Assembly (NCBI GenBank): GCA_965229725.1
Contig: OZ245923.1
Location: 310,001-374,000, forward strand
DNA: 64,000 nt
Direction of reading: 5' to 3'
Origin: Aquirickettsia sp965229725
GTDB taxonomy: Bacteria; Pseudomonadota; Alphaproteobacteria; Rickettsiales; Midichloriaceae
In this document: positions 1-8,823 of the stretch, piece by piece
How positions within the stretch are numbered: the first letter of the stretch is position 1
Layout of the letters: every line of letters begins with the position of its first letter
Notes under the pieces: generated by a model
Seen by the model: only the letters and a program-made list of their open reading frames with translations
What the model was told of the DNA's origin: nothing
The model's database searches: none
Position numbers and translations under genes: made by a program

Positions 1-167
1 ATATAAAATCCTATTCTTTTTGGAGTAAAAAAGTACTGTCCTTTAAATTCTTTCCGAAATAGTTTATGCAGGCTTTCAAGCATGGTATTAAAAATCTTGC
101 AAGCGCTAAAATCTTGTACTTCACTTGGTATTTCTTCAGAGTAAATTTCAAAGAGTAATTCTGGCAT
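1..167 (-). CDS. glyS: Glycyl-tRNA synthetase beta subunit (5' end only)
   Basis: The minus-strand frame opens at an ATG at 167 and runs off the left edge. The visible N-terminus reads MPELLFEIYSEEIPSEVQ, which matches the conserved LLxEIxSEEIP opening of GlyS, the beta chain of the heterotetrameric glycyl-tRNA synthetase that charges tRNA-Gly. The start lies 2 nt after the end of folP, so the two are probably co-transcribed. Only about 55 residues are in the window, so the call rests on that opening motif. The alpha chain glyQ is not visible. Confidence 0.85.
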   Translation of the reverse strand, partial: MPELLFEIYSEEIPSEVQDFSACKIFNTMLESLHKLFRKEFKGQYFFTPKRIGFY

Positions 168-169
168 GA

Positions 170-949
170 TTAGTCAATTTTATTCAACAAGTTAGAAAAA
201 ATAATAAAGGACCTTTTATGCATTTTTACATTATGGATTCTTACATAGTCAACTTCATGAAATAGTAAATAAAGTGAAGCAGTTAAAGTATCAATATCTC
301 TATCATACATTTCATAATCAGGAATGGATTCAAAAAAAGATTTTCTTGAATGACCAATGCATATTTTGACTCTAAATTCTTTTAAACGTCTAATATTCCT
401 TAATATGCCTATTGATTGGCTAGAATCAGTAGTAAAGCCTAAACCTGGATCAATTATAAGACGCTCTTTTTGAATGCCAAATTTTTCACATTCTTCTATC
501 TTTTTGCCAACCCAATCATAAATTTCATTAATTGACTCAATTCGTACTTCTTTATCAGCAGGCAAAACAATGCTGTTCATGCAGATATAGTTTAAGCTAG
601 GATTTGCAGCAACTAATTCTAGTACCTTAGGGTCTTTTCCGCCATTTACGTCATTTATATATGCGACACCTTTATCTACGGCATACTTCATAGTTGTGTA
701 ATGGTAGCTATCAATACTAATATTTTTAGGATTTATTTCTTCTAATAACGGTTTTAATCTCTCTAATTCTTCAGATTCAGATACCAAAGGTGCCTCGTAA
801 GAGGTTGCACATACACCAATGTCTACTATATCTGCACCATCTTTAAATAGTTCATGTACTCTGTGCTTTGCATCTTGTAGATGATTATATTTTCCACCAT
901 CAGAAAAAGAATTTGTGTTGTAGTTTAGTATACCAACAATTTTCGTCAT
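170..949 (-). CDS. folP: Dihydropteroate synthase (divergent)
   Basis: The 259-residue product has the TIM-barrel landmarks of dihydropteroate synthase, which joins 6-hydroxymethyl-dihydropterin pyrophosphate to p-aminobenzoate in folate synthesis. Visible motifs are LNYNTNSFSDGG (8-19), NDVNGG (99-104), DPGLGF (167-172) and GHSRKSF (199-205). The second loop is unusual: family members read GGESTRPGA, but here residues 45-53 read GVCATSYEA, so the usual Arg and the Pro-Gly are missing. It sits upstream of glyS in the same direction. It is either a real FolP with a changed substrate loop or a related pterin-binding enzyme. No other folate gene is visible in the window. Confidence 0.8.
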   Translation of the reverse strand: MTKIVGILNYNTNSFSDGGKYNHLQDAKHRVHELFKDGADIVDIGVCATSYEAPLVSESEELERLKPLLEEINPKNISIDSYHYTTMKYAVDKGVAYINDVNGGKDPKVLELVAANPSLNYICMNSIVLPADKEVRIESINEIYDWVGKKIEECEKFGIQKERLIIDPGLGFTTDSSQSIGILRNIRRLKEFRVKICIGHSRKSFFESIPDYEMYDRDIDTLTASLYLLFHEVDYVRIHNVKMHKRSFIIFSNLLNKID

Positions 950-1041
950 AAGTGAAATGAGATAATAGGTTGAAAAATCAAATCTTAACCTTATAACACG
1001 TTTTTCAAGATTATTCCTCTTTTAATTGCAATTTTAATCAA

Positions 1042-1488
1042 TTAGGGTAAATTTTTTATATATTCATCAAAGGAATTTAGAATTTTTAAGCATGCCTTAT
1101 TGAATAATGGGGTTAATAATTTTTCTAATAATTTAGATTTTAATAAAAATTCTATATTAAATTCAACATATGTAGATGTTTTATCAATTTTTTTTATCTT
1201 CCAACGTGATTCAAGAAATTGAAAGGGGCCTTTGATCATTTTAGTTTCAACAATAGCTATACCATCGTTTTGTATGTTATTTTCTATCGTAACTCTTGAT
1301 GTATATTTTAAATTTATAGCTTTAAACAATATAATTAAGTCAGCAATAATTTCATTTTCAGATCTAGAAATAATTCTTGCTCCATGGCACCATGGAATGA
1401 ATCTTGGGTAATTTTCAACTTTGATTACTACTTCAAAGACTTTATTTACATTATGGTCAATGATTTTATTATTAGAATACTTAAACAT
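1042..1488 (-). CDS. RatA/Coq10-type START-domain protein
   Basis: The 148-residue protein spans a complete polyketide-cyclase/START fold of the Coq10/RatA family. It has the typical opening in which the N-terminal strand is followed by VFEVVIKVENYPRFIPWC (19-36), and a C-terminal amphipathic helix with FNKACLKILNSFDEY. Members bind a hydrophobic ligand; in alphaproteobacteria and mitochondria the role is in ubiquinone function, while the E. coli member RatA was described as acting on ribosome association. The length is normal for the family. It lies just downstream of the FixH-like gene in the same direction, so a respiratory-chain role is the more natural reading, but the sequence alone does not separate the two roles. 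Confidence 0.75.
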   Translation of the reverse strand: MFKYSNNKIIDHNVNKVFEVVIKVENYPRFIPWCHGARIISRSENEIIADLIILFKAINLKYTSRVTIENNIQNDGIAIVETKMIKGPFQFLESRWKIKKIDKTSTYVEFNIEFLLKSKLLEKLLTPLFNKACLKILNSFDEYIKNLP

Positions 1489-1489
1489 T

Positions 1490-1981
1490 TTAATTTATCT
1501 GTATAACTCTATGATCAGTTTTATCAAAAATTATCCTATATGCTGAAAAATAATGATGATTTAAGTGATCTACTAAATTTACCTTCAATACCCATCTACT
1601 ATAATTTGATGAATTGAGCTTTATTTTATATAAATTTTGCTTATTGAAATCAAACATAAAATTTTTAACTATCTTTTTATTCTCTATACTATAGATCTGA
1701 ATTATTAGCTTTTTAAAATTGATTTTTTTAGCCATCTTGAGTGAGATAATAAAATTATTGTTAGTATTATAGGGAGTAATATTAATTTTAAAAAAATTTG
1801 GTAAAGCTTCATCATTGGATTGTGTATGATTAATAGCTTTAGTCGTTGTGTTTTTTACACTATTGAAAGGTAGTTTCTTTTCATAAGTATTGCTCGCCAT
1901 AAAAATAAAGCAGGCATCAGCTGATAAAAATATAATAAAAAACAGTAGTAAATAGAGTTGATATTTATTAACTTTCATCAA
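1490..1981 (-). CDS. Small membrane-anchored protein, FixH-like
   Basis: The 163-residue protein has one N-terminal transmembrane segment (about 7-31, YLLLFFIIFLSADACFIFMA) followed by a polar periplasmic domain rich in beta-strand patterns. The segment followed by MASNTYEKKLPF resembles the FixH family, which assists cbb3-type cytochrome oxidase assembly, but similarity is weak and no ccoNOPS genes are in the window. The gene overlaps the end of the ABC ATPase gene by 14 nt and ends next to the START-domain gene, so it lies in a tight minus-strand run. The FixH assignment is tentative; an unidentified envelope protein is the safer label. Confidence 0.5.
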   Translation of the reverse strand: MMKVNKYQLYLLLFFIIFLSADACFIFMASNTYEKKLPFNSVKNTTTKAINHTQSNDEALPNFFKINITPYNTNNNFIISLKMAKKINFKKLIIQIYSIENKKIVKNFMFDFNKQNLYKIKLNSSNYSRWVLKVNLVDHLNHHYFSAYRIIFDKTDHRVIQIN

Positions 1982-2678
1982 TTTTTCTCACTTTTGATAA
2001 AAATTCTTTCAGTCTTGTGCTTTTGGGATTTACAAAAAAATCTTTTGAAAAGTTTTCTTCAACGATTTGACCTTTATCAAAAAAAAGAATTTTATCAGAA
2101 ATATTTTGAGCAAATTTCATATGGTGTGTAACAATGATGCTTAGTAAGTTTTCTGATTTAGATAGATTTTTTATTACGCCTAAAACCTCAGCTGTATTTT
2201 CTGGATCTAATGCAGAGGTTGGCTCATCATATAATATGATTTTGGGCTTCATGCATAAAGTTCTTGCAATCGCAACCCTTTGTTTTTGCCCACCTGAAAT
2301 ATTTGCGGGGTATTGGTTTTCTATCGATGGATCAAGATTTACTTTTTTTAAAAATCGCCTAGCTTCATTAATAGCATCTTGTTTTGTGATTTTTAATACT
2401 TTTTGGGGAGCATAAGTTATATTTTCTAACACAGTCATGTTAGCAAAAAGATTGAAATGTTGAAAGATGAAGCCAATCTTTTGTTTAGTAATGTTGCCAT
2501 ATTTTATATCACCAGCATCTAATTTTTCTAAGCCTGCAATACACTTTAAAAAAGTGGATTTGCCACTTCCTGAAGAGCCTATTATTGAATATACTTGTCC
2601 AATTTTAAATGCAAAAGAAACACTGCTCACTACCTCAGTATTTCCATACTTTTTTGTTATATTAAGTACTTCTATCAT
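1968..2678 (-). CDS. glnQ: Polar amino-acid ABC transporter ATPase (GlnQ type)
   Basis: The 236-residue ATP-binding subunit has Walker A GSSGSGKST (34-42), the Q-loop region IFQHFNLFANMTVLENI, the ABC signature NISGGQKQRVAIA, Walker B ILYDEPTSALDP and an H-loop in IVTHHM. These are hallmarks of the GlnQ/HisP family that powers polar amino-acid uptake. It overlaps the permease gene at 2662-2678, which marks a two-gene transporter. No periplasmic solute-binding protein is encoded next to it, as is often the case in Rickettsiales, where it is placed elsewhere. Substrate cannot be read from the sequence; glutamine or glutamate is the usual guess. Confidence 0.88.
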   Translation of the reverse strand: MIEVLNITKKYGNTEVVSSVSFAFKIGQVYSIIGSSGSGKSTFLKCIAGLEKLDAGDIKYGNITKQKIGFIFQHFNLFANMTVLENITYAPQKVLKITKQDAINEARRFLKKVNLDPSIENQYPANISGGQKQRVAIARTLCMKPKIILYDEPTSALDPENTAEVLGVIKNLSKSENLLSIIVTHHMKFAQNISDKILFFDKGQIVEENFSKDFFVNPKSTRLKEFLSKVRKIDES

Positions 2679-3354
2679 TTAATTTTTTTTCAACAATTAT
2701 GCCAATATATGCAATAATACTAATGATTATATAGTAAAACATAGCAGCAACGCATAAAGGCGTTATAAAATCATATTTTTCTGCAGCAATGATTTGAGCT
2801 CTCCTCATTAAATCAGCTACTCCTATTATACCTATCACTGCAGATTCTTTGATTAAATTTACTATTTCATTGATTAATGAGGGTAGAATGCTTTTTAAAG
2901 CCTGGGGCAAGATAATGCTAATCATCATTTCTAAATAAGGTATAGATAGTGATTTTGCAGCTTCAAATTGCCCTTTATCGACAGATTCAATGCCTCCTCT
3001 GATAATTTCAGCAACATATGCTGCTGAATTTAGAGAAAGTGCTAAAATGCCTGCAATAAATATTGGAATATTAATTTTCAATATTCCAGGGAGGGCAAAA
3101 TAAATGAAAAACAATTGCAAAAGAAATGGTGTTCCACGCATTATAGATACGTATGCTTTAACAGAGATGAGTAAAATTTTATTGTTTGAGTATCTAAAAA
3201 TAGCCAAGATAGTTCCTAATATAATGCCTAAAAACACTGCTAAAACAGAATAAAGTAACGTGGTGAAAATGCCTTTATAAATATATTGTGCTATCTTTAG
3301 AACATATAAAATATCCTGATATTGTTGATGAGATATAAAATCCAAAATATTCAT
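2662..3354 (-). CDS. glnP: Polar amino-acid ABC transporter permease (GlnP type)
   Basis: The 230-residue membrane subunit carries about five transmembrane helices. It has the family features YKGIFTTLLYSVLAVFLGIILG near the N-terminus, MRGTPFLLQLFFIYF in the middle, and the EAA coupling loop EAAKSLSIPYLEMMISIILPQALK, which contacts the ATPase. This is the HisM/GlnP family. It is transcribed ahead of the GlnQ-type ATPase with a 17-nt overlap, so the two should be translated together. The nearby FixH-like and START genes may be part of the same transcript. Substrate specificity lies in a binding protein not present here. Confidence 0.87.
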   Translation of the reverse strand: MNILDFISHQQYQDILYVLKIAQYIYKGIFTTLLYSVLAVFLGIILGTILAIFRYSNNKILLISVKAYVSIMRGTPFLLQLFFIYFALPGILKINIPIFIAGILALSLNSAAYVAEIIRGGIESVDKGQFEAAKSLSIPYLEMMISIILPQALKSILPSLINEIVNLIKESAVIGIIGVADLMRRAQIIAAEKYDFITPLCVAAMFYYIIISIIAYIGIIVEKKLNDRST

Positions 3355-3390
3355 TTAGTTACGTATAAGGAAAATATAAAATTTAATCAA

Positions 3391-4611
3391 TCACTTTTGG
3401 GATACTAAATTTTCATCTTTTTTCTTATTATAATCAGCTAAATATGAGTTATATATTTCTATTACATTATCCATAAGATGATTGTTAATTTGTATTTTTT
3501 TATCAGCTAAATTAATAATTTTTAGCCCATACTCTTTTTGATCAGAAGGAATTGCAATTTTTTCAAATGTTTTGAGCATTGCGTCCCTTTCTTCACTTTT
3601 CACTTCTTTCAATGATAACATTTTCATTACAGCTGAATTTACAATAATTTTGTTATAAAATTTTAAATAAAAATCAACTAACTCAGTAAGGTGGCCTATT
3701 TTTAAATCGACATCAAAATATGGTAAAATCTGAGTTTTATTAACAATAGCATCGCCAGTTAGTTGTAAATTGAACAGATCAGAAAGGAACTGAAGTTCTT
3801 TTACGTTTAGTTTATATATAGGTTGGATATTGTTTAAAATAACGTCTTTGTTTAATTCTATTTCGGAATCATCTTTAAAGTTAAATGAAATATTTGAATT
3901 TAAATTTATACTACTATCACCAACTTCTGATAAATAATTGTTGAAGTCATCTTCATTATCGTTGCTATAATATCTGGTTTTACTTACATTCAAGCCAAGT
4001 TTAATATTGTTAAAGTCAGTTGTACTTAAGTTTAAAAGCTTAATATTTGTTTCGGCGATGGAATAGATTAATTCTTCAGAGTTATCTTTGTTTATTTTTT
4101 TTGCCTTATGCCCAGTTGAATCATATTGTACGCTTTTCATATACTTTATAAAAAAGTCTATTAGTTTACTGCCTGCAGGTTTTTTATTATCAAAGAGCAT
4201 GAAATAATTTTTAAATTGAATGTGTAGAGTAGGATTTTTATCAAAAGTTGATGCATAGTCAAATTCATCGTTAGAGTCTTTTATTTTGGTGCTTATCTTA
4301 TTTGCCAAAATTACAGATAACTTTTTATTAATTAAAAGGCTGGTAAATTTTATATAATCTAAATCTGACTTTTCCGATAAACCAAATTTTTCTTGTTTAA
4401 ATGTAGGATTTAAAATTTCACCTTTAATATCCCAAAAAAACATACCTTCATATGCAATGTTTTTATAACTAAATTTTAGTCCGTCCTCAGATAACTTAGT
4501 AGAAATTAGCTCAATATTATTTTCGATATTTTGAATATGTATGTATCTAAGAATAAAATTAGTTGCGATTAGTATAATAACTAGTGCTGCACTTAAGATA
4601 ATTTTTTTCAT
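3391..4611 (-). CDS. Membrane-anchored periplasmic protein of unknown function
   Basis: The 406-residue protein has a single N-terminal transmembrane anchor (about 3-22) and then a long polar domain with alternating strand patterns and many Asn, Lys and Ile residues. This arrangement resembles the DUF2125/DUF945-type envelope proteins of alphaproteobacteria, but I see no motif that fixes a family. It starts with ATG at 4611, a short distance before tRNA-Arg, and ends 37 nt before the ABC permease start. Length and clean N-terminus argue for a real gene. Function is unknown; an envelope maintenance role is only an inference from topology. Confidence 0.65.
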   Translation of the reverse strand: MKKIILSAALVIILIATNFILRYIHIQNIENNIELISTKLSEDGLKFSYKNIAYEGMFFWDIKGEILNPTFKQEKFGLSEKSDLDYIKFTSLLINKKLSVILANKISTKIKDSNDEFDYASTFDKNPTLHIQFKNYFMLFDNKKPAGSKLIDFFIKYMKSVQYDSTGHKAKKINKDNSEELIYSIAETNIKLLNLSTTDFNNIKLGLNVSKTRYYSNDNEDDFNNYLSEVGDSSINLNSNISFNFKDDSEIELNKDVILNNIQPIYKLNVKELQFLSDLFNLQLTGDAIVNKTQILPYFDVDLKIGHLTELVDFYLKFYNKIIVNSAVMKMLSLKEVKSEERDAMLKTFEKIAIPSDQKEYGLKIINLADKKIQINNHLMDNVIEIYNSYLADYNKKKDENLVSQK

Positions 4612-4632
4612 CGTATTTCCTTTAAATATTAT

Positions 4633-4709
4633 TGGTGTGCCCGAAAGGATTCGAACCCTTGACCTTTAGATCCGTAGTCTAACGCTCTGTCCAGCTGAGC
4701 TACGGGCAC
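4633..4709 (-). tRNA. tRNA-Arg(ACG)
   Basis: On the minus strand the sequence folds into a full cloverleaf: acceptor GTGCCCG pairs with CGGGCAC, the D arm is GCTC/GAGC, the anticodon stem TTAGA/TCTAA encloses the loop CTACGGA with anticodon ACG, and the T arm AAGGG-TTCGAAT-CCTTT follows. CCA is encoded at the 3' end (plus-strand tgg at 4633-4635). ACG anticodons are edited to ICG by TadA to read CGN codons. Confidence 0.96.
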
Positions 4710-4784
4710 ATTTTTATTTAACTTATATTCTATTAATAATTAATGTCAAAGTATATAATTAATATTGTAGAAGATTAGCAGACG

Positions 4785-5468
4785 TCAATTATACTTTTTC
4801 CAAAGGGGATTTGAAATATTTTCAAGCATTTTATTGTGCGAATTTTTTTCATCCTCAGATAATTGAAATTCCCTACTTGGGAAATTTTCTTTTTGCAAAT
4901 TAATACGTGTATTTCTACGATTTTCAGCTTGAAATTGAAATTTTGCTTGTTCGTTACCGGTCAATTCTACATATACCATCGCAAGTAATTCTGAATCTAT
5001 AAGAGCTCCATGTTTATCCCTCTTATCTAGATTAATATCAAATCTTTTGCATAAAGCATCTAGACTTGCAGGAGAGCCAGGAAATTTTTTTCTGGCAACT
5101 AATAATGTGTCAATTACACTGCTCATGGAAATTTTTGGCATTCCAACTAAATAAAATTCATTATTAATAAAACCAATATCAAATTTTGCATTGTGAATCA
5201 CTAATGTTGCATCCTTAATAAATGCATAAAAATCTTTTGCAATATCTGAAAACAAGGGTTTGTCTTTTAAAAAATCGCCAGAGATGCCATGTACATTATA
5301 TGCCCCTTTGCTAACTCCTCTTTCGGGATTCACGTATGTATGATAATAATTATTAGTTTTGACTTTGTTAATTAACTCTATGCACCCTATCTCAATAATT
5401 CTATCGCCTTGTTTATAATCTAGTCCTGTTGACTCAGTATCTAAAATCACTTCTCTTAAATTTGTCAT
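4785..5468 (-). CDS. dnaQ: DNA polymerase III epsilon subunit (3'-5' proofreading exonuclease)
   Basis: The 227-residue protein is a DEDDh exonuclease. Exo I is DTESTGL (10-16), Exo II contains HNAKFD (92-97), and Exo III has His153 and Asp158 in DKHGALIDSE. These coordinate two metal ions to remove misincorporated bases during replication. Length is typical for DnaQ, with a short C-terminal tail (about 175-227) that would reach the polymerase alpha subunit. Its start overlaps the end of coaE by 4 nt, giving a coaE-dnaQ pair, an arrangement also seen in other alphaproteobacteria. Confidence 0.93.
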   Translation of the reverse strand: MTNLREVILDTESTGLDYKQGDRIIEIGCIELINKVKTNNYYHTYVNPERGVSKGAYNVHGISGDFLKDKPLFSDIAKDFYAFIKDATLVIHNAKFDIGFINNEFYLVGMPKISMSSVIDTLLVARKKFPGSPASLDALCKRFDINLDKRDKHGALIDSELLAMVYVELTGNEQAKFQFQAENRRNTRINLQKENFPSREFQLSEDEKNSHNKMLENISNPLWKKYN

Positions 5469-6067
5469 GGTGTATAAATATTTTTAATTGATTTTAACAA
5501 ATAATGTCGGTTTTCATTGTAGATTAAATAGTCTGCTTTGTGAATCACTTCTTTTTTAGGGGCTTGATTATCAAGAATTGCAAAAAATTTCTTTTCAGTC
5601 ATATTTTTTCTTTTTAACGCTCTATTTAACATAGTCTTTGTAGATGAAAATAAATAAATAATGACATCAAAATACTGCTCTCTTTTTTTCTCAAATAGGA
5701 GTGGGATTTCAACTACAGTTGAGCGAGCTCTATTTGTGTGAACTTCATTTGATATTTGTTGAATTTTCCCCTTTGTATATGGTGTGAAAATTTTTTCTAA
5801 ATCGTTCATCGTGCCCTTATTATGAAAAACAATGTTTCCTAGTAATTTTTTAGAAATATTCCCATTTATTAAGGAATTTGGAAATTTCTCTGCTATTTTA
5901 TTTTTTAAGGAGGTGTTAGTGGTCATTATATCATCAACATATCTATCCATGGAAATAGTTTGAAAACCCATTTTTTTAAATGTTGATAGTGCTAAGCTTT
6001 TCCCAGTGCATATATTGCCAGTTAGACCTATTAAATAGCCGTATCTAGGATTTAACTTACATCTCAT
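5465..6067 (-). CDS. coaE: Dephospho-CoA kinase
   Basis: The 200-residue kinase has the P-loop GLTGNICTGKS (14-24), the following lid and substrate region with MDRYVDDIM, and VVEIPLLFEKK, a clear form of the CoaE motif VxxxPLLFE. It phosphorylates the ribose 3' hydroxyl of dephospho-CoA, the last step of CoA synthesis; coaBC for an earlier step is at 16917-18083. It overlaps the DUF2066-like gene upstream and dnaQ downstream by 4 nt each, so the three genes are probably translationally coupled. Confidence 0.92.
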   Translation of the reverse strand: MRCKLNPRYGYLIGLTGNICTGKSLALSTFKKMGFQTISMDRYVDDIMTTNTSLKNKIAEKFPNSLINGNISKKLLGNIVFHNKGTMNDLEKIFTPYTKGKIQQISNEVHTNRARSTVVEIPLLFEKKREQYFDVIIYLFSSTKTMLNRALKRKNMTEKKFFAILDNQAPKKEVIHKADYLIYNENRHYLLKSIKNIYTP

Positions 6068-7137
6068 TTATTGCTTGGTTTATATAAAGTTAAGAACCAT
6101 TCATCATTTTTTTTATTTAAGAATATACCGTGCTTTTGCAATAATTCTTTGAAAAATAGAACGGGTATTGTGTAATTTAATTCTACCTCTACTTGGTCAA
6201 TGGTTGACGATATAATGCGGTAATCTTTTAATTCAGGTATATTGCTTAATTTGTTTTTAATGGCAGCCCAAATTTGAGGAGTTTTAGAGTTAATTTTAAC
6301 CTTAGAACTAAATATTATTTTTTGATCAAATGCCTTTATGCCCTTTAACTCAGAATCAAAATTTTCTAGTAATTGGTTTATCGCCCTATCAAAAAAATTC
6401 TTATAGTTTTCATTAAAGTTCTTTTTGATAATTAGATATTTTATTGTGTCTTCATCTGGCTTTAGAATTCTAATTGTCATCTCAAGCTGATCATTATTCA
6501 TCTCAGCAAATACCACAGCTATATTTTTGACATCATGATTATTAAGAATTTCATCAAATGTATGGTATGGCTCAAATAATGTGGTATACTTATTGTCTAG
6601 GGATATATAAGTGTTACGTTTAAATATTTTAAACTTTAGTAATCCAAAATGTCCATTTAAATTTAGCCACTTCCATCTCCAATCTTGACGAGCCAAAAGT
6701 TCACTTTCAAAAAATATTGGAATAAATAAAATATCCTCAGAGTAACTTGTTCTATACCTAATTCCATATTTATTTAGGACATCCATAACTTTATTAGGAT
6801 CATATTCAATATTTACTGTTGCCATATAAGAATGATTAGTCATTCGTTCTTGCGTTGGAGTTATTTTTTTAGCAGTTTTTAGAATTTCCCTTTCCTGGAT
6901 ATGATAAATTTTATTTCGAAAACTTGCAGGAATAATTTTGAAAGCCAAATGTTTAAACCCTTTAATGACTGCTTTATTGTTTGCAATTTCTATAGAATCA
7001 TCTAAATCTCCTGTATCATCAGATGTTTTTATATCCACTACTGTAAATATATCTTCATTGTCATCAATTTGACCTGAATAAGATGTTGTAATTAAAAAAA
7101 TGTTAACAAAGATAAAGAAAAGAAATTTTTTGTTCAT
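6064..7137 (-). CDS. Exported DUF2066-like protein
   Basis: The 357-residue product starts with a Sec signal peptide (MNKKFLFFIFVNIFLITTSYSG, cleavage near residue 21-22). The mature part has the layout of DUF2066: an N-terminal region with NKAVIKGFKHLAFKIIP, a middle strand-rich domain, and a repeat of the same module near the C-terminus (VKINSKTPQIWAAIKNKLSNI, then a strand ending in FLTLY). The biochemical role of the family is not established. It overlaps coaE by 4 nt and is divergent from xseA, with about 90 bp between the two starts. The family call is moderate and the export call is good. Confidence 0.68.
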   Translation of the reverse strand: MNKKFLFFIFVNIFLITTSYSGQIDDNEDIFTVVDIKTSDDTGDLDDSIEIANNKAVIKGFKHLAFKIIPASFRNKIYHIQEREILKTAKKITPTQERMTNHSYMATVNIEYDPNKVMDVLNKYGIRYRTSYSEDILFIPIFFESELLARQDWRWKWLNLNGHFGLLKFKIFKRNTYISLDNKYTTLFEPYHTFDEILNNHDVKNIAVVFAEMNNDQLEMTIRILKPDEDTIKYLIIKKNFNENYKNFFDRAINQLLENFDSELKGIKAFDQKIIFSSKVKINSKTPQIWAAIKNKLSNIPELKDYRIISSTIDQVEVELNYTIPVLFFKELLQKHGIFLNKKNDEWFLTLYKPSNK

Positions 7138-7230
7138 AATTTACTATTTACAGTGATATACTTAACAGAATAAGATTAATATAACACGATATTATATTTT
7201 ATAAATTAATTCATCAATAATAAAAATTAA

Positions 7231-8658
7231 ATGCTTTTTCAAGAACATATTAACAAGAACTCTAGTGAAGATGATAATCCGTATACCGTTACGGAAATAT
7301 CGCTTATTATAAAACAATATGTTGAAAGTTCTTTTAAAGGTATTGCAATTAAAGGTGAGGTGTCTGGTATTAAAGTTGCAAGTTCTGGGCATATTTATTT
7401 TTCATTAAAGGATGAAAATGCAATTATAAATGCGATATGTTGGAGATATGTTGCCACAAAATTGCCAATTCAATTAGAAGATGGCATGGAGGTGATATGT
7501 GAAGGAAGCATTAGTACATATCCAGGCAGATCAAATTATCAACTGATTATTAAGGAGATTAAATTAGCAGGTGAAGGAATGCTTCTTGCAAGGCTTGAAG
7601 AGATGCGAAAAAAGTTGGGGGAAGAAGGGATATTTGATAAGAGATTTAAAAAAGCTTTGCCAAAAATTCCACAAAAAATTGGCATAATAACATCACTAAA
7701 AGGAGCTGTTATACAAGATATTATTCATAGATTGAGAGATAGATTCCCAACGGAAGTATTGATTTGGGATGTAGTTGTTCAAGGAAATGAGGCTGCGGGA
7801 TATATTGTTGAGGCTGTAGAGGGGTTAAATAATTTGCCAAGACATATTTCTATGCCGGATGTTATAATTATTGCAAGAGGAGGGGGATCAATCGAAGATT
7901 TATGGCCTTTTAATGAAGAAATATTAGTGAGAGCGGTGTTTAAATCAAAAATTCCTATAGTATCTGCTATTGGGCATGAAAGTGATAATACACTGATTGA
8001 TTTAGTAGCGGATATAAGAGCTCCAACTCCAACAGCAGCAGCCGAATTAATCACGCCAGATAAATCAGAAATCAACATAAAGCTAGATAAAATCAAATCT
8101 ACTTTAAATAATATTTTGCCGAATTTTGTCAATTTAAAGGAAGCAGAACTAAAAAGTGTATTAGCCAATTTAAAAAATACAACCACTCATTTTGAACAAC
8201 TTAACAATGAGCTTATAAATATTTCCACTTCATTAAAAATAAATTTTAATTCGTTATACAAAAATTATGAATGGAAGGTTGAGTCCTTAAAGCTATCCAC
8301 CCCTCATTTAATACGTTTGACAAATTCTTGTGATCAGAGACTTGACAACTTATTATGGAAATTAATAAAATTATATAGAAGTAAACTGGATGAAATTTCA
8401 AATAACCTAGACTCTTCAAAAAAATTACTTATTTCTTATAACTATCACAATATTTTAAAAAGGGGATTTACGTTAACGAGAAATAAACAAAAAAAATTGA
8501 TAAAGTCTTTTAATGATCTAGACAAAAGTCAACTAATTGAAATTGAATTTCATGATGGGAGTGCATTTGGCGAATTTAGAGCTAATATAAATACTAAAAA
8601 AAAATCTATATCTCAAAAGAAGAATAATCATAAAACACAAAACAAATTACCTTTTTAA
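7231..8658 (+). CDS. xseA: Exodeoxyribonuclease VII large subunit
   Basis: The 475-residue protein has the N-terminal OB-fold domain (about 18-115, including KGEVSG and SGHIYFSLKD) followed by the catalytic core with IARGGGSIEDLWPFNEE (214-230), IGHESDNTLID (247-257) and DIRAPTPTAAAE (261-272). A coiled-coil region follows, and the basic tail KKKSISQKKNNHKTQNK ends the protein. XseA with XseB degrades single-stranded DNA in repair; xseB is not in the window. The start codon has no Shine-Dalgarno, as for many genes here. Length is usual for the family. Confidence 0.94.
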   Translation: MLFQEHINKNSSEDDNPYTVTEISLIIKQYVESSFKGIAIKGEVSGIKVASSGHIYFSLKDENAIINAICWRYVATKLPIQLEDGMEVICEGSISTYPGRSNYQLIIKEIKLAGEGMLLARLEEMRKKLGEEGIFDKRFKKALPKIPQKIGIITSLKGAVIQDIIHRLRDRFPTEVLIWDVVVQGNEAAGYIVEAVEGLNNLPRHISMPDVIIIARGGGSIEDLWPFNEEILVRAVFKSKIPIVSAIGHESDNTLIDLVADIRAPTPTAAAELITPDKSEINIKLDKIKSTLNNILPNFVNLKEAELKSVLANLKNTTTHFEQLNNELINISTSLKINFNSLYKNYEWKVESLKLSTPHLIRLTNSCDQRLDNLLWKLIKLYRSKLDEISNNLDSSKKLLISYNYHNILKRGFTLTRNKQKKLIKSFNDLDKSQLIEIEFHDGSAFGEFRANINTKKKSISQKKNNHKTQNKLPF

Positions 8659-8823
8659 CTTGATTAAGTTTTTTTTTAGTTTTAAAGTTGAATAAGTTTT
8701 GAAAGTGGCTTGATGACTATTGTAAGTAAAACAAAAAAAATATCTACTTTAATTAGATTCAGGGGCGTAAGTGCCTTGGTGTTGGTTGCATGTCTGTTTG
8801 TGCTGATGCAAAAGTGTTGTGCG

